NCBI GenBank assembly: GCA_041397825.1
Contig: JAWKVX010000004.1
Location: 1 to 64,000, forward strand
DNA from: JANNSX01 sp041397825
GTDB lineage: Bacteria; Pseudomonadota; Alphaproteobacteria; Rhizobiales; Hyphomicrobiaceae
Reading direction: 5' to 3'
Length of the DNA stretch: 64,000 nt
A model generated the notes under the pieces. The model did not search any database. It was given only the letters and a program-made list of their open reading frames with translations, and was not told the origin of the DNA. The position numbers were made by a program, and so were the translations under genes. This document shows positions 41,126 to 49,885 of this stretch, in pieces; position 1 is the first letter of the stretch; each line of letters opens with the position of its first letter.

Positions 41126-42643
41126 ATGTCGAACCTCACCGATCTGACCATCGCCGAAGCCCGCGCCGCGCTCGCCAAGAAAGCGTTCTCGGCGCGCGAG
41201 CTGACAGATGCCTACCTCGCCGCCATCGCCGCCGCCAATCCCGTGCTCAATGCCTACGTCACGGTGACCGACCAGCAGGCCCGCGCCATGGCCCAGATCG
41301 CCGATAACCGGCTTGCGCAGGGGAGCAACCGACCACTCGAAGGCATCCCTCTCGGCATCAAGGACCTGTTCGCGACGAAGGGCGTACACACACAGGCCTG
41401 CAGCCACGTGCTCGACGGCTTCAAGCCGCCCTACGAGTCGACGGTGACCCAGAACCTCTGGGATGCCGGTGCCGTCATGCTCGGCAAGCTCAACATGGAT
41501 GAGTTCGCCATGGGCTCCTCCAACGAGACGAGCTACTACGGTCCCGTCATCAATCCGTGGCGGTCAAAGACGTCGAATGCCGATCTCGTGCCGGGAGGCT
41601 CTTCGGGCGGCTCGGCGGCGGCCGTTGCCGCACGTCTCTGCGCCGGCGCCACGGCCACCGATACCGGCGGCTCGATCCGCCAGCCGGCGGCGTTGACCGG
41701 CACCGTCGGCATCAAGCCGACCTATGGGCGCTGCTCGCGCTGGGGCATCGTCGCCTTCGCGTCGTCGCTCGATCAGGCCGGGCCGATCGCGCGGGACGTT
41801 CGCGATGCCGCCATCATGCTCCGCGCCATGGCGAGTGTCGATGCAAAGGACACGACGAGCGTCGACACGCCAGTGCCCGACTATGAAAAGGTGCTGGGCA
41901 AGAGCATCAAGGGCCTCAAGATCGGCGTGCCCAAGGAATACCGGGTCGACGGCATGCCAGCAGAGATCGAGACGTTGTGGCAGCAGGGGATCAAATGGCT
42001 CCAGGCGGCGGGAGCGACGATCAAGGAAGTCTCGTTGCCGCATACAAAGCTTGCCCTGCCGGCCTACTACATCGTCGCACCTGCCGAGGCCTCCTCCAAC
42101 TTGGCGCGCTACGACGGCGTTCGCTATGGCCTGCGCGTGCCCGGCAAGGACGTCGTCGACATGTACGAGAACAGCCGCGCGGCGGGCTTCGGGCCTGAGG
42201 TGAAGCGGCGCATCATGATCGGCACCTATGTGCTGTCGGCAGGCTACTATGATGCCTACTACCTCAAGGCACAGAAGGTCCGTACCCTCATCAAGCAGGA
42301 CTTCGACCAGGCCTTCGAGGAGGTCGACGCGCTTCTGACGCCGGCAACCCCCAGTGCCGCCTTCCCGCTCAAATCCATGAGTGCCGACCCGATCCAGATG
42401 TATCTGAACGACATCTTCACGGTGACGGTGAACATGGCCGGCCTGCCTGGCATCGCCGTTCCTGCCGGGCTTTCGGGCGACGGCATTCCCCTGGCGCTGC
42501 AATTGATCGGCAGGGCCTTCGATGAGGAGACGCTGTTCCAAGTTGCCCACGTCGTCGAGCAGTCGGCAGGGCGCCTGAGGCTCCCCGAGCCCTGGTGGAC
42601 GGCGGAAGCCGCCAAAAAGCCCGGAAGCCGTGGAAATCCCTGA
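41126..42643 (+). CDS. gatA: Asp-tRNA(Asn)/Glu-tRNA(Gln) amidotransferase subunit A
   Basis: A 505-residue amidase-signature enzyme that releases ammonia from Gln/Asn for tRNA transamidation. The catalytic Lys is in GIPLGIKDLFATKG (Lys 79); the cis-Ser and nucleophile Ser are in the Gly/Ser-rich GGSSGGSAAAVAARLCAGAT and DTGGSIRQPAALTG segments near residues 155-190. Length and the Tyr/Arg-rich substrate loop (SAGYYDAYYLKAQKVRTLI) are normal for GatA. The third subunit gene, gatB, does not follow; a lipoprotein gene lies there instead. Confidence 0.96.
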   Translation: MSNLTDLTIAEARAALAKKAFSARELTDAYLAAIAAANPVLNAYVTVTDQQARAMAQIADNRLAQGSNRPLEGIPLGIKDLFATKGVHTQACSHVLDGFKPPYESTVTQNLWDAGAVMLGKLNMDEFAMGSSNETSYYGPVINPWRSKTSNADLVPGGSSGGSAAAVAARLCAGATATDTGGSIRQPAALTGTVGIKPTYGRCSRWGIVAFASSLDQAGPIARDVRDAAIMLRAMASVDAKDTTSVDTPVPDYEKVLGKSIKGLKIGVPKEYRVDGMPAEIETLWQQGIKWLQAAGATIKEVSLPHTKLALPAYYIVAPAEASSNLARYDGVRYGLRVPGKDVVDMYENSRAAGFGPEVKRRIMIGTYVLSAGYYDAYYLKAQKVRTLIKQDFDQAFEEVDALLTPATPSAAFPLKSMSADPIQMYLNDIFTVTVNMAGLPGIAVPAGLSGDGIPLALQLIGRAFDEETLFQVAHVVEQSAGRLRLPEPWWTAEAAKKPGSRGNP

Positions 42644-42670
42644 GCCGTCGGTGTCTGGAGGAGGCGAAGC

Positions 42671-43549
42671 TTGGCTCGGATGCTCCCATTGGTCCTCCTG
42701 GCAGGCGTTACGCTCAGCGGATGCGCCAATGTGCAGTCCGCCGCCCCCGTCTTGCCGAGTTTTCCGACCGACACAGAGAGCGTCGCCGGCGATGTGACAC
42801 GCTCTCCGACGCTGGGTGTCGCCGTCCTCGACGTCGGCATCGACGGGCTGCAATGCGCCGAGGGCCGCGTCGTGCTCGCGCGGTCTGAGGCGTCCGGATT
42901 TGTGGCGGTCCGCGATGTCGTGTTGCCGACCACATACGCCGGCCGTACGCCGGTCGAGGCAGTCGAGCTGCAGCCGGGCACCTATCACATCGTGCACTAT
43001 ACTTGCCGCAACGGCTCGAACGTGACCTATGCCGGGACGCCGAGCGACGCTTCGCGCATTCCCTGGACCGGAAAGGCCTGGAGCCGGAGCTTCGCCGCCT
43101 TCACCATCGGCCCGAGTGAGGTCGTCGATGTGGGACGTCTGTCGCTCAAGCGCAGCGGTGGCGGGCTACTGGATCTCGGCAAGAAGAAGAAAGGCAAGAA
43201 GGGAGTTGCGGTGGCGTCTGTCGCAGCGCTGTCTCCGGATGCCGTGCAGCGCTTGGGATCCGAGCGCCCGGAACTGGCCGCGCGGTTGACGACGAAAGCG
43301 ATGGCGTTGGCACCCGACAGCACGGAGATCAAGATCGCACGCTGCCATATGGTGGCCGAAGGTGCCGGGGGCTCGAAGAAGGGCAAGAAGACATCCGCCG
43401 GCATCGGCATGGTTTCGACGAGCTTCTCAGGGCCCGTGGCACCGCTGACGGACTGCGTGCAGGAGGGCGGCAAAAGCGATCAATTCAAGGCTCTGGTCGG
43501 ATCGGATGACGAGGTCCCGACGGAGGGCGAAGGCGAGAGCGGGCAATAG
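42671..43549 (+). CDS. Putative lipoprotein of unknown function
   Basis: A 292-residue protein. The first 18 residues form a lipoprotein signal (PLVLLAGVTLSGCAN, lipobox LSGC). The mature part has a beta-rich region with QLQPGTYHIVHYTC-like text (about 85-110) that may be a small carbohydrate- or ligand-binding sandwich, then Lys/Gly-rich linkers (GKKKKGKKG and GSKKGKKTS) and an acidic end. No family recognised. GGAGGAGG (42657-42664) is well placed for the TTG at 42671; the ATG at 42680 is an alternative. The gene ends 8 bases before chorismate mutase. Confidence 0.7.
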   Translation: MARMLPLVLLAGVTLSGCANVQSAAPVLPSFPTDTESVAGDVTRSPTLGVAVLDVGIDGLQCAEGRVVLARSEASGFVAVRDVVLPTTYAGRTPVEAVELQPGTYHIVHYTCRNGSNVTYAGTPSDASRIPWTGKAWSRSFAAFTIGPSEVVDVGRLSLKRSGGGLLDLGKKKKGKKGVAVASVAALSPDAVQRLGSERPELAARLTTKAMALAPDSTEIKIARCHMVAEGAGGSKKGKKTSAGIGMVSTSFSGPVAPLTDCVQEGGKSDQFKALVGSDDEVPTEGEGESGQ

Positions 43550-43557
43550 AGGCAAGC

Positions 43558-43875
43558 ATGGCTGTGAAGAAACCTGCGGACTGCGCGACTCTCGCCGACG
43601 TCAGAGTCGAGATCGACCGGTGCGATGAGGCATTGATCGACCTGATGGCCGAGCGTTTCGGCTATGTCGAGCGCGCCTGGCAGATCAAGCTCGGTGAGAG
43701 GCAGGAGGCGAATGTTCCCTGGCGGAACCAACAGGTGATCGACAAGGTGCGGGCGCGCGCCGTGTCGCGCGGACTGCCGCCCGATCTCGCCGAGGCACTT
43801 TGGCGGCAGATGATCGGCTGGTTCATCCAGTACGAGGAGGAGAAGCTGCGGCAGGAGATCGAAGGCCGGCGGTAG
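43558..43875 (+). CDS. Chorismate mutase, AroQ class
   Basis: A 105-residue all-helical chorismate mutase, monofunctional. The typical starting helix (LADVRVEIDRCDEALIDLMA, then ERFGYVERAWQIK) carries the conserved Arg and the Lys; WRNQQVIDKVRARAVSRGLP and LWRQMIGWFIQYEEEKL complete the fold. It converts chorismate to prephenate (Tyr/Phe synthesis) or works as a PchB-like lyase; the size alone cannot separate these. Encoded 8 bases after the lipoprotein gene and convergent with the serine hydrolase gene. Confidence 0.9.
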   Translation: MAVKKPADCATLADVRVEIDRCDEALIDLMAERFGYVERAWQIKLGERQEANVPWRNQQVIDKVRARAVSRGLPPDLAEALWRQMIGWFIQYEEEKLRQEIEGRR

Positions 43876-43888
43876 GCCCGGTCGGCGA

Positions 43889-45061
43889 TCAAGGGCCGAT
43901 CGAACGCCACGTCTCGTAGAGCGTCGAATGCAGCTTCTGGAACCCGTCGCCGAAACGCACGACGACGAGATCCTGCTCCGGCAGCAGGTAGGTGATCTGA
44001 CCCCGGCTGCCCATGAAGAAGCTGAACGGGCCGCTGAGGGTCTCGCCCGGACGGTCGAGCAGATCCTGGCGGATGTGGAGGCCGTAGCGGCCGTCGGCGA
44101 CATCCCGATCCGCGAGGTCGAGGCCCAGGAGCTCGCGCCACAGCGCTTCTGGCAGGAACGGCTTTCCGGCCGTGCCGTTGTGCATGATGTAGGCGCCGAC
44201 TTTCGCCCAGTCCAAAGGACGGGCGTAGAGACAACAATAGGCCGAGACATCGAGCTCTTCGCCATAGCGCCGCCACATGGCGGGAGCGGCACCGGCCGGC
44301 GCCCAGATCTCGGCCGCGAGTGCCTGCTCGAGCGGCCTGCGATAGGCCCGTTCAAGCACCATGCCCAAGAGGGCGGTGTTGACGTTCTGGTAGCTATAGG
44401 TGCGACGAAGCTCAGGCAGGCTCTTCAGCTCGCTGGCAATGGCCGCGACGCCGCCGGTATGGAGCCGTGCCATGGCGCCGAAGAGGTTCATCTTCGTCGC
44501 TTCGACATCCTTGTCGCCGGAGACCGCCGTGAAACCGTGCGCCTCGACCTCGATGCCCGAGCGCATCTCGAGCAGCTCGCGGATCGTCACCTCAGAGAGC
44601 GAGGGCTGCCCAACACCCGGCAGTGCCTCGCGGAGCGGCTGGTCGAGCGAGCGGAGGCGCCCATCGGCGACGGCCTTCATCGTCAATGCCCCGATGAGGC
44701 TCTTGACCATCGAGTAGGAGTTGAGCCTGGTCTCGGAGGTGATGCCGTCGGCATAGTGAGCGAGGACGACCCGACCCTTGTGGACGGCCATCAGGGCACG
44801 GCCGTTGCTGTCCTCGAAGAGCGCCTTCAGGGTTGGACTCGGCTGCAGCCCGGAAACGGCGGGAGGCAGTAGAGCCTCGCTTGTGCCGCCCGGTACGACC
44901 GCAAAGGAGCCGTAGGCCGGCCAGATCGCCGCCGGATAGCCTTCCAGAAGGAGCCGCGGCAGGTAGGGGGCGGCAATGGCGATGCCGCCGGCGCCGAGCA
45001 GACAGAGAAGGCAGAGGGCGGCGACGAGGCGACGAGAGAGGATGCGGGTCAGAGGCGGCAT
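43889..45061 (-). CDS. Beta-lactamase family serine hydrolase (class C/esterase type)
   Basis: A 390-residue protein with an N-terminal membrane anchor or signal (LVAALCLLCLLGAGGIAIA). The catalytic Ser-x-x-Lys is in NSYSMVKSLIGALT (about residue 135) and the Tyr-x-Asn box in TYSYQNVNTALLG (about residue 217). Third-motif candidates lie near YIMHNGTAGKPF. Such proteins are esterases, peptidases or beta-lactamases exported to the periplasm. It starts a minus-strand run that reads towards chorismate mutase; 51 bases separate it from the crotonase gene upstream. Confidence 0.87.
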   Translation of the reverse strand: MPPLTRILSRRLVAALCLLCLLGAGGIAIAAPYLPRLLLEGYPAAIWPAYGSFAVVPGGTSEALLPPAVSGLQPSPTLKALFEDSNGRALMAVHKGRVVLAHYADGITSETRLNSYSMVKSLIGALTMKAVADGRLRSLDQPLREALPGVGQPSLSEVTIRELLEMRSGIEVEAHGFTAVSGDKDVEATKMNLFGAMARLHTGGVAAIASELKSLPELRRTYSYQNVNTALLGMVLERAYRRPLEQALAAEIWAPAGAAPAMWRRYGEELDVSAYCCLYARPLDWAKVGAYIMHNGTAGKPFLPEALWRELLGLDLADRDVADGRYGLHIRQDLLDRPGETLSGPFSFFMGSRGQITYLLPEQDLVVVRFGDGFQKLHSTLYETWRSIGP

Positions 45062-45112
45062 GCTTCGAGGATAACCGGCGAAAGTGGCGGCGCAAGAGCG
45101 GCTACGGGCAGG

Positions 45113-45877
45113 TCACGATCTCTTCCGGGCGAGAAATCGCCGGAAGCGCTCCTTCGTCTCCGCCTCGCCGAAGCAGGCCATCTCCGCCTCGAGTTCTCGC
45201 CGTGTGGCGGCCTCGAGGTCGCCGACTGTGCTCTCGGCGTAGAGCCGCTTCGTCATCGCAACGCCGGTCGCCGGTGCGGACGCGAGCTTCTCGGCATAGT
45301 CGAGCGCCGCGCCGACCAGCCGCTCGGCCGGCACCACTTGCGTCACGAGCCCGATCCGCTCGGCTTCGGTATCGTCGATGATGCGACCCGAGAGCGTGAG
45401 GTCGACGGCCCGGCCCCAGCCGATCAGGCGCGGCAGCGACCAGGTCATGCCGCTCGTCGGCGACAGGCCGATGGCCGTGTCGGGGAGGCCGAATCGTGTC
45501 CCGCTGGCGGCGATGCGAACGTCGGCCATCACCGCCAGCTCGAATCCGCCGGCCATGGCGTAACCGTGCACGGCTGCGATCACGGGCTTTGTGGCCGCCT
45601 GGATGGCGAGTGCCAAGGCCATGAATCGCTCGACGAGCGCGCGAAACCGCTCGGGGGCCATGCTTTCCAGAGCACCGATGTCGGCGCCCGCCGAGAAGGC
45701 GCGGCCAGCGCCGGTAAGAACCATGGCCCTTGTGACCGGGTCACGCTCGGCGTCCGCGACGAGCGCGAGGAGGCGATCGAGCATGTCGGCCGTCAACGCA
45801 TTGAGCTTCCCCGGTCGGTTGAGCGTGACGAGCAGCACGCTCGCGCTGGGACGTGTCGCGAGGACTGTCTCGTCCAT
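45113..45877 (-). CDS. Enoyl-CoA hydratase/isomerase family protein
   Basis: A 254-residue crotonase-fold enzyme. The oxyanion-hole segments are present (AGRAFSAGADIGALES and AAVHGYAMAGGFELAVMADV). Of the two catalytic acids of enoyl-CoA hydratases, the first Glu is kept (GGFELAV) but the second position reads FGLPDTAIGLSPTSG, with Asp instead of Glu, so isomerase or another crotonase activity is possible. One base separates it from the CoA-ligase gene, so it probably acts on the CoA ester that the ligase makes. Confidence 0.88.
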   Translation of the reverse strand: MDETVLATRPSASVLLVTLNRPGKLNALTADMLDRLLALVADAERDPVTRAMVLTGAGRAFSAGADIGALESMAPERFRALVERFMALALAIQAATKPVIAAVHGYAMAGGFELAVMADVRIAASGTRFGLPDTAIGLSPTSGMTWSLPRLIGWGRAVDLTLSGRIIDDTEAERIGLVTQVVPAERLVGAALDYAEKLASAPATGVAMTKRLYAESTVGDLEAATRRELEAEMACFGEAETKERFRRFLARKRS

Positions 45878-45878
45878 G

Positions 45879-47204
45879 CTAGCCCTCCCGATAGCTTCTG
45901 ACGACCCGCCTCACCTTGAGACCGGTCGCGAAGGTTCCGGCGGGCTCCAGTCGGATGGAGGCCGTGAAGTTGAGCGTTCGCTGCAGACGCTGGGCCAGCT
46001 CGCTCGCCAACATCGTTTGCTGGTCCTCGGGCAGGCCTTCGGCCATTTCCACCCGGATCGGAACGGGATAGTCGATCGGCGGTGGACGATCGAGCACGAC
46101 CTGGAAAGCACCCGTAACCTTATCCCCGACCTGGACGAGGACCGCATGGATGGATGCCGGGAAGATGTTCACGCCCTTGACGATGAACATATCGTCGGAG
46201 CGGCCGAGGACTTGCAGGCGAAAGCTGGTGCGGCCGCAGGCACAGGGCTCGGTGAAGACCTGGAAGAGGTCATGTGAGCGCATGCGCATCAACGGCGAGG
46301 CCTCGCGCCAGATCGAAGTGTAGACCGCTTCACCTTGCCGGCCGTCATCGAAGGGAAGTACGGCTCCGCTGTCGGGATCGATGAGCTCGATGATGGCGGA
46401 CCCCAAGCCGCCGTAGTGCAGCCCGTTCCGCATCTCGCATTCGCCCGAATGGAGCCCGAGCTCGCCTGTGCCGTATTGATCTTGTGCACGCAGGCCCCAG
46501 AGCGCCTCGATCCTTTCGCGGAATCCCGGCACCTGCATGCCGGCTTCGCCCGAGAAGAAGCCTTTGCGCAGGCCGACATCGCGGGGGCGGCGGCCGAGGG
46601 ACGTTGCGACCTCGGCGAGGCGGACGGCATAGGACGGAGTTGCCCAGATACCAACGTCGTCCGCGAGGGAAGCCATCATCTCAACAAGACGTTCGGAATG
46701 ACCGACGCCGTAGGGGACCACGGCGGCTCCAAGCTGCTCGAACGTCGTCGTGTCGCTCACGCCGCCGGCATAGAGATTGTAGTTCATGCATTCGAAGACG
46801 ATGTCGCCCGGCCGGCAGCCCATGGCCCAGAGCGCCCGCGCGCCCATCCGGGCATAATCCTCGGTGTCGCGGCGGGTCAATGCGATGCGCATGGGCTTTC
46901 CGGTGGTGCCGCCGGTCGCCTGAATGCGGACGATCCTCTCAAGTGCCGCGCACTGGTTGATGCCGAGCAGCGTTCCGTCCGCTTGCGAGGCGGCGATCTC
47001 GGTCTTCTCCATGAAAGGAATGCGCGCCAGGTCCTCGACCGATCTGATGTCCGTTGGGCGGATGCCAGCTTGATCGAGTTTGGCGCGATAGTAGGCGCTG
47101 GTCGCGTGATTGTAGACGATCTGCTGCTGCAACCTCTCATTCTCGAGGCGGCGGAGCGCGGCGGGCGAGGCGGCTTCGAGATCGGGATCGAGGATGGCGC
47201 TCAT
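45879..47204 (-). CDS. Phenylacetate-CoA ligase (PaaK) family adenylating enzyme
   Basis: A 441-residue ANL-superfamily ligase that activates an aryl or related acid with ATP and CoA. Visible motifs are the P-loop-like QATGGTTGKPMRIALT (about residue 92), YGTGELGLHSGECE in the middle (a helix-strand motif with the adenylate contact), and the PaaK C-terminal signature RSDDMFIVKGVNIFPASIHA. The ATG at 47204 overlaps the next upstream gene by 4 bases, whereas the longer frame continues only as an out-of-frame shadow of that gene. No paaABCDE monooxygenase is nearby, so a substrate other than phenylacetate is likely. Confidence 0.88.
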   Translation of the reverse strand: MSAILDPDLEAASPAALRRLENERLQQQIVYNHATSAYYRAKLDQAGIRPTDIRSVEDLARIPFMEKTEIAASQADGTLLGINQCAALERIVRIQATGGTTGKPMRIALTRRDTEDYARMGARALWAMGCRPGDIVFECMNYNLYAGGVSDTTTFEQLGAAVVPYGVGHSERLVEMMASLADDVGIWATPSYAVRLAEVATSLGRRPRDVGLRKGFFSGEAGMQVPGFRERIEALWGLRAQDQYGTGELGLHSGECEMRNGLHYGGLGSAIIELIDPDSGAVLPFDDGRQGEAVYTSIWREASPLMRMRSHDLFQVFTEPCACGRTSFRLQVLGRSDDMFIVKGVNIFPASIHAVLVQVGDKVTGAFQVVLDRPPPIDYPVPIRVEMAEGLPEDQQTMLASELAQRLQRTLNFTASIRLEPAGTFATGLKVRRVVRSYREG

Positions 47205-47977
47205 TCCAGCTCGAGCTCCTTCTTGCGCCGGACGAATGGTGAGTGCACCGGGGCTCCGGCCGCGATGTGGCCGTCGCTGCCCCACTCGGACATGCGGTTG
47301 AAGGGGATGGCCGGCCGGGCGTCGATGGTCTTCAGAGTGTGCGCCCAGCTCTTCGCATTCATCTCGAGCCGCTTCTCGACTTCCGCGGGGCTCGAATAGC
47401 GCAAACCCGCCTCGACGCCATAGGCAATGAAGGGCTGGAGCACCGTGTAGCCGACATAGGCGAGTGTGAAGTTCACCGGCCAGCAGAGGAGATCGATGTC
47501 GCCGCTCCGGCCGTCGTGCGCATATGTCGCCGGGCTCGTGCCGACGGTTGTCGAGAGGATCGCCCGCTTGCCTTTGAAGCGGCCATCCTCGAACCGCATC
47601 TTCGATGTGTAGACCTCGCCATAGATGAGCACGCGATCCATCCAGCCTTTGAGGATCGCCGGCGGAAGGTGCCACCAGAGCGGATACTGAAGGATGAGGA
47701 AATCGGCGCGATCGAGGTTGGCGATCTCGGCTGCGACCTCGGGCGGGATCGTTCCGGTATCGGAAGCGTGCCGCTGCTCGAGCTGAACGTCGAATCGCTG
47801 GGACTGCACGCGGTCGCGATAGTGTGACGCGCGCTCCAACGCGTCGAAACCGGATTGGTAGAGATCGGTTGCCGTGACCGACCATCCGGTCGCCTCGAGC
47901 GCCTCTCGCGCCACCGCGCAAAGATATGCATTGTAGGACTTCGCTTCCGGATGGGAGAGGACGATGTGGGCGTGCAC
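47201..47977 (-). CDS. NAD(P)H:quinone oxidoreductase-like flavodoxin-fold protein
   Basis: A 258-residue protein of the NQO/MdaB/KefF family. The FMN/FAD pocket motifs are IVLSHPEAKSYNAYL at the start, FLILQYPLWWHLPPAILKGW in the middle (the WW-PA-LKGW box) and the later FKGKRAILSTTVG. It would transfer two electrons from NAD(P)H to a quinone or aromatic compound. The 3' end overlaps the PaaK-like ligase start by 4 bases, and 3 bases separate it from the DUF1330 gene, so these genes are one operon. Confidence 0.88.
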   Translation of the reverse strand: MHAHIVLSHPEAKSYNAYLCAVAREALEATGWSVTATDLYQSGFDALERASHYRDRVQSQRFDVQLEQRHASDTGTIPPEVAAEIANLDRADFLILQYPLWWHLPPAILKGWMDRVLIYGEVYTSKMRFEDGRFKGKRAILSTTVGTSPATYAHDGRSGDIDLLCWPVNFTLAYVGYTVLQPFIAYGVEAGLRYSSPAEVEKRLEMNAKSWAHTLKTIDARPAIPFNRMSEWGSDGHIAAGAPVHSPFVRRKKELELE

Positions 47978-47980
47978 GAG

Positions 47981-48268
47981 CTATATCCCGTCGACGATCA
48001 CGAAGACGCCCGTCGTGCTCTTGAGCCTCAACGGCAGCAGCTTCTGATAAGCCTCGGAATGGTACCAGCCCTCGGCCTGAGCCCGCGACGGGAAGGCGAT
48101 GACGACGAGGCGCTGGTAGGGGAACTCGCCTTCGAGGACGGTGAACGCGCCGCCGCGTACGACGAATTCGCCCTTGAAGGGCGCCAGCGTCGGCAGCACG
48201 TCCCTCCGGTAGTCATCGAACATTGCCTGGTCATGGATGTTCTCGCCGACGATGGCATAGGCGGTCAT
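47981..48268 (-). CDS. DUF1330 domain protein
   Basis: A 95-residue ferredoxin-like-fold protein beginning MTAYAIVGENIHDQAMFDDY with the family patterns VVRGGAFTVLEG and RLVVIAFPSRAQAEGWYHSE, then YQKLLPLR. DUF1330 proteins are often found in degradation operons; no activity is established. Located between the SnoaL-like and quinone-reductase genes in the same direction. Confidence 0.9.
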   Translation of the reverse strand: MTAYAIVGENIHDQAMFDDYRRDVLPTLAPFKGEFVVRGGAFTVLEGEFPYQRLVVIAFPSRAQAEGWYHSEAYQKLLPLRLKSTTGVFVIVDGI

Positions 48269-48291
48269 GGTAATTCCTTCTGTGTCGGTAC

Positions 48292-48729
48292 TCAGTCGAT
48301 GAGGTCTGCGGGCACCGGCCGATCCACGTTCGCCTTGTCCCAGGCTTGGGCGACGATCTGCCAGCGTTCCTCGTCTTTGATGAGCAGCATCATCTCGACG
48401 TTCCGGTTGATCTCAGAGCCGTTCTCGGTGTTCTCGCAGGCGACGCTCGCCACGGCGACGCTGCCAAATACGCGCACTTCGACACCGAGCACACGCTCGT
48501 GAAATGATTTGAGCGCCGTGCCCACGAGACGCTGCATGCGGTGGGTGAAGGCGTCGACGGACTGCGCTCGGACCGGCCGTGACGATGCGAATAGAGTGGC
48601 GTCGCGATGAAAGTCCTGCGCGAAAGCGTCCCAGTCGCCGGTCGCGCCGCTTTCCCAGCTCATGCTCTGGAACTGTCGTTGGATCAGGTCCCGGATCGCT
48701 GTGATGTCGCCCGCATTGCCCCTTGTCAT
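48292..48729 (-). CDS. SnoaL-like / NTF2-fold protein
   Basis: A 145-residue alpha+beta cone protein. ATAIRDLIQRQF-type text at the start, the aromatic DWDAFAQDFHRDATLFASS segment and the C-terminal strands EMMLLIKDEERWQIVAQAWD fit DUF4440/SnoaL-like domains. The start at 48729 (ATG, preceded by GGTGATC) is preferred; the frame is open further into the phosphotransferase gene but as a shadow. Two bases separate it from that gene. It may be an isomerase or lyase accessory of the pathway; function unknown. Confidence 0.8.
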   Translation of the reverse strand: MTRGNAGDITAIRDLIQRQFQSMSWESGATGDWDAFAQDFHRDATLFASSRPVRAQSVDAFTHRMQRLVGTALKSFHERVLGVEVRVFGSVAVASVACENTENGSEINRNVEMMLLIKDEERWQIVAQAWDKANVDRPVPADLID

Positions 48730-48731
48730 GA

Positions 48732-49658
48732 TCACCTCGCCTTCACCGCCGCGACATGCGCTTGGAACCCCGCGCCTCCCATCAGCTTTTTGCAGCGCTC
48801 GAAGCGATTGACGGAATAGGCCCAGAAGTCGTCGACTGGGTTCTTGTTGGCGTGCTGGATCAGGCCCCAGAGCGTCCAGAGCAGATCGCACATAGCCTTG
48901 TAGATGACCATGCGGCCACGCTCGGTCTTGCTGGGCTCGGCACCAAAATAGCCCAAAAGCATCTCCTCCTCCTGCACGACGTCGAAGCCGGCTTCGACGG
49001 ATAGATCGCCCAGATCCCACATGGGGTCGTTCATGCCGGAATACTCCCAGTCGACGAGCCACATGCGCTCGCCCGTGTCGAGGAAGTTCTCGCATAGAGG
49101 ATCGCAATGGCAGGGCGCAAGCGGGACCGGGCGGGCATTAAGCGCCGCCCGGACGGTTTCGGCCTCCTTCAGCACGTCGTGATAGCCCTCGGGAAACTCG
49201 ACCTCCTTTGTCGACAGGACTTTCAGATACTCGTCGATCATCTTGAACAGCTCGAAGCGGAAGTTGAACGTCTGGCCTGACGTGTGGAGCTGCTTGAACA
49301 CCTTGCCCGCGCGAAGCGGCGCGCCGGCTGTCGACTTGAACAATGTCGGCGTCATCGTTCGCGTTCCGTCGAGATAGCGGGTGATCATGGCGCCATCGTC
49401 GCTGAACCAGAGGAGCTCGGGGGAGACCTTGGCCATCGCCGCCGCTTTGGCTGCGTGCGCCTCGATCTTCCGGTCGATATACTCCTCGGTGCCCTTGCCC
49501 GGCAGCCGCATGCAATATGCGGCGCCGTCGTAGTCGACCCGGAAGACCAGATTGGTGAGCCCGCCAAGCCGCCGGATCTGGATGCGGGCCGGATCGGCCG
49601 AGGCAAAAAAGCCCAATTTGGCGATGGCCGTTCTGGCAGCGGCGATGTCGTCGGTCAT
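48732..49658 (-). CDS. Choline kinase/APH-family phosphotransferase (copy 1)
   Basis: A 308-residue kinase-fold protein. The Brenner-type catalytic motif is CHCDPLCENFLD (HxDxxxxN, about residue 188) and the metal-binding Asp is in WLVDWEYSGMNDPMWDLGDL, both typical of choline/ethanolamine kinases. The N-lobe has GGLTNLVFRVDY, as in LicA-type proteins. The ATG at 49658 (MTDDIAAA) is preferred over an upstream TTG-type start. It phosphorylates a small alcohol such as choline or a related compound. A second, shorter homologue is part of the importer operon at 59581-60456. Confidence 0.87.
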   Translation of the reverse strand: MTDDIAAARTAIAKLGFFASADPARIQIRRLGGLTNLVFRVDYDGAAYCMRLPGKGTEEYIDRKIEAHAAKAAAMAKVSPELLWFSDDGAMITRYLDGTRTMTPTLFKSTAGAPLRAGKVFKQLHTSGQTFNFRFELFKMIDEYLKVLSTKEVEFPEGYHDVLKEAETVRAALNARPVPLAPCHCDPLCENFLDTGERMWLVDWEYSGMNDPMWDLGDLSVEAGFDVVQEEEMLLGYFGAEPSKTERGRMVIYKAMCDLLWTLWGLIQHANKNPVDDFWAYSVNRFERCKKLMGGAGFQAHVAAVKAR

Positions 49659-49713
49659 GGCAATTCCCCAAAGCACCTATCTGGCGTCAGCAGATCATCG
49701 AGCGTGAATGTGG

Positions 49714-49803
49714 TCAATGCAACGGAGTTGAAGTGGGTGCGTTCGGCGCCAGAACGATCGCGCCCTCGGCAGCGGCCTGCGTGAACGCGACGCGCTGTCG
49801 CAA
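49714..49803 (-). pseudogene. Remnant of a second FAD oxidoreductase C-terminus
   Basis: On the minus strand this short frame reads RVAFTQAAAEGAIVLAPNAP and ends at TGA (49714-49716). It matches the very end of the FAD oxidoreductase encoded at 50148-51329 (RRGQPVAEGAIVLAPNASAH), and the DNA is also alike: about 30 of 36 bases agree between 49742-49777 and 50170-50205. The rest of the gene is missing. It appears to be a scar of a deleted or duplicated paralogue, left in front of the YdcH gene on the opposite strand. Confidence 0.55.
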
Positions 49804-49885
49804 CTTTGCCGGTCGCGGCAAAATCGCTATGTACAGGAATGGCTCGGCCGGCGTGGTCGGCAATAGGCCAGGTGAAGGAACAACG

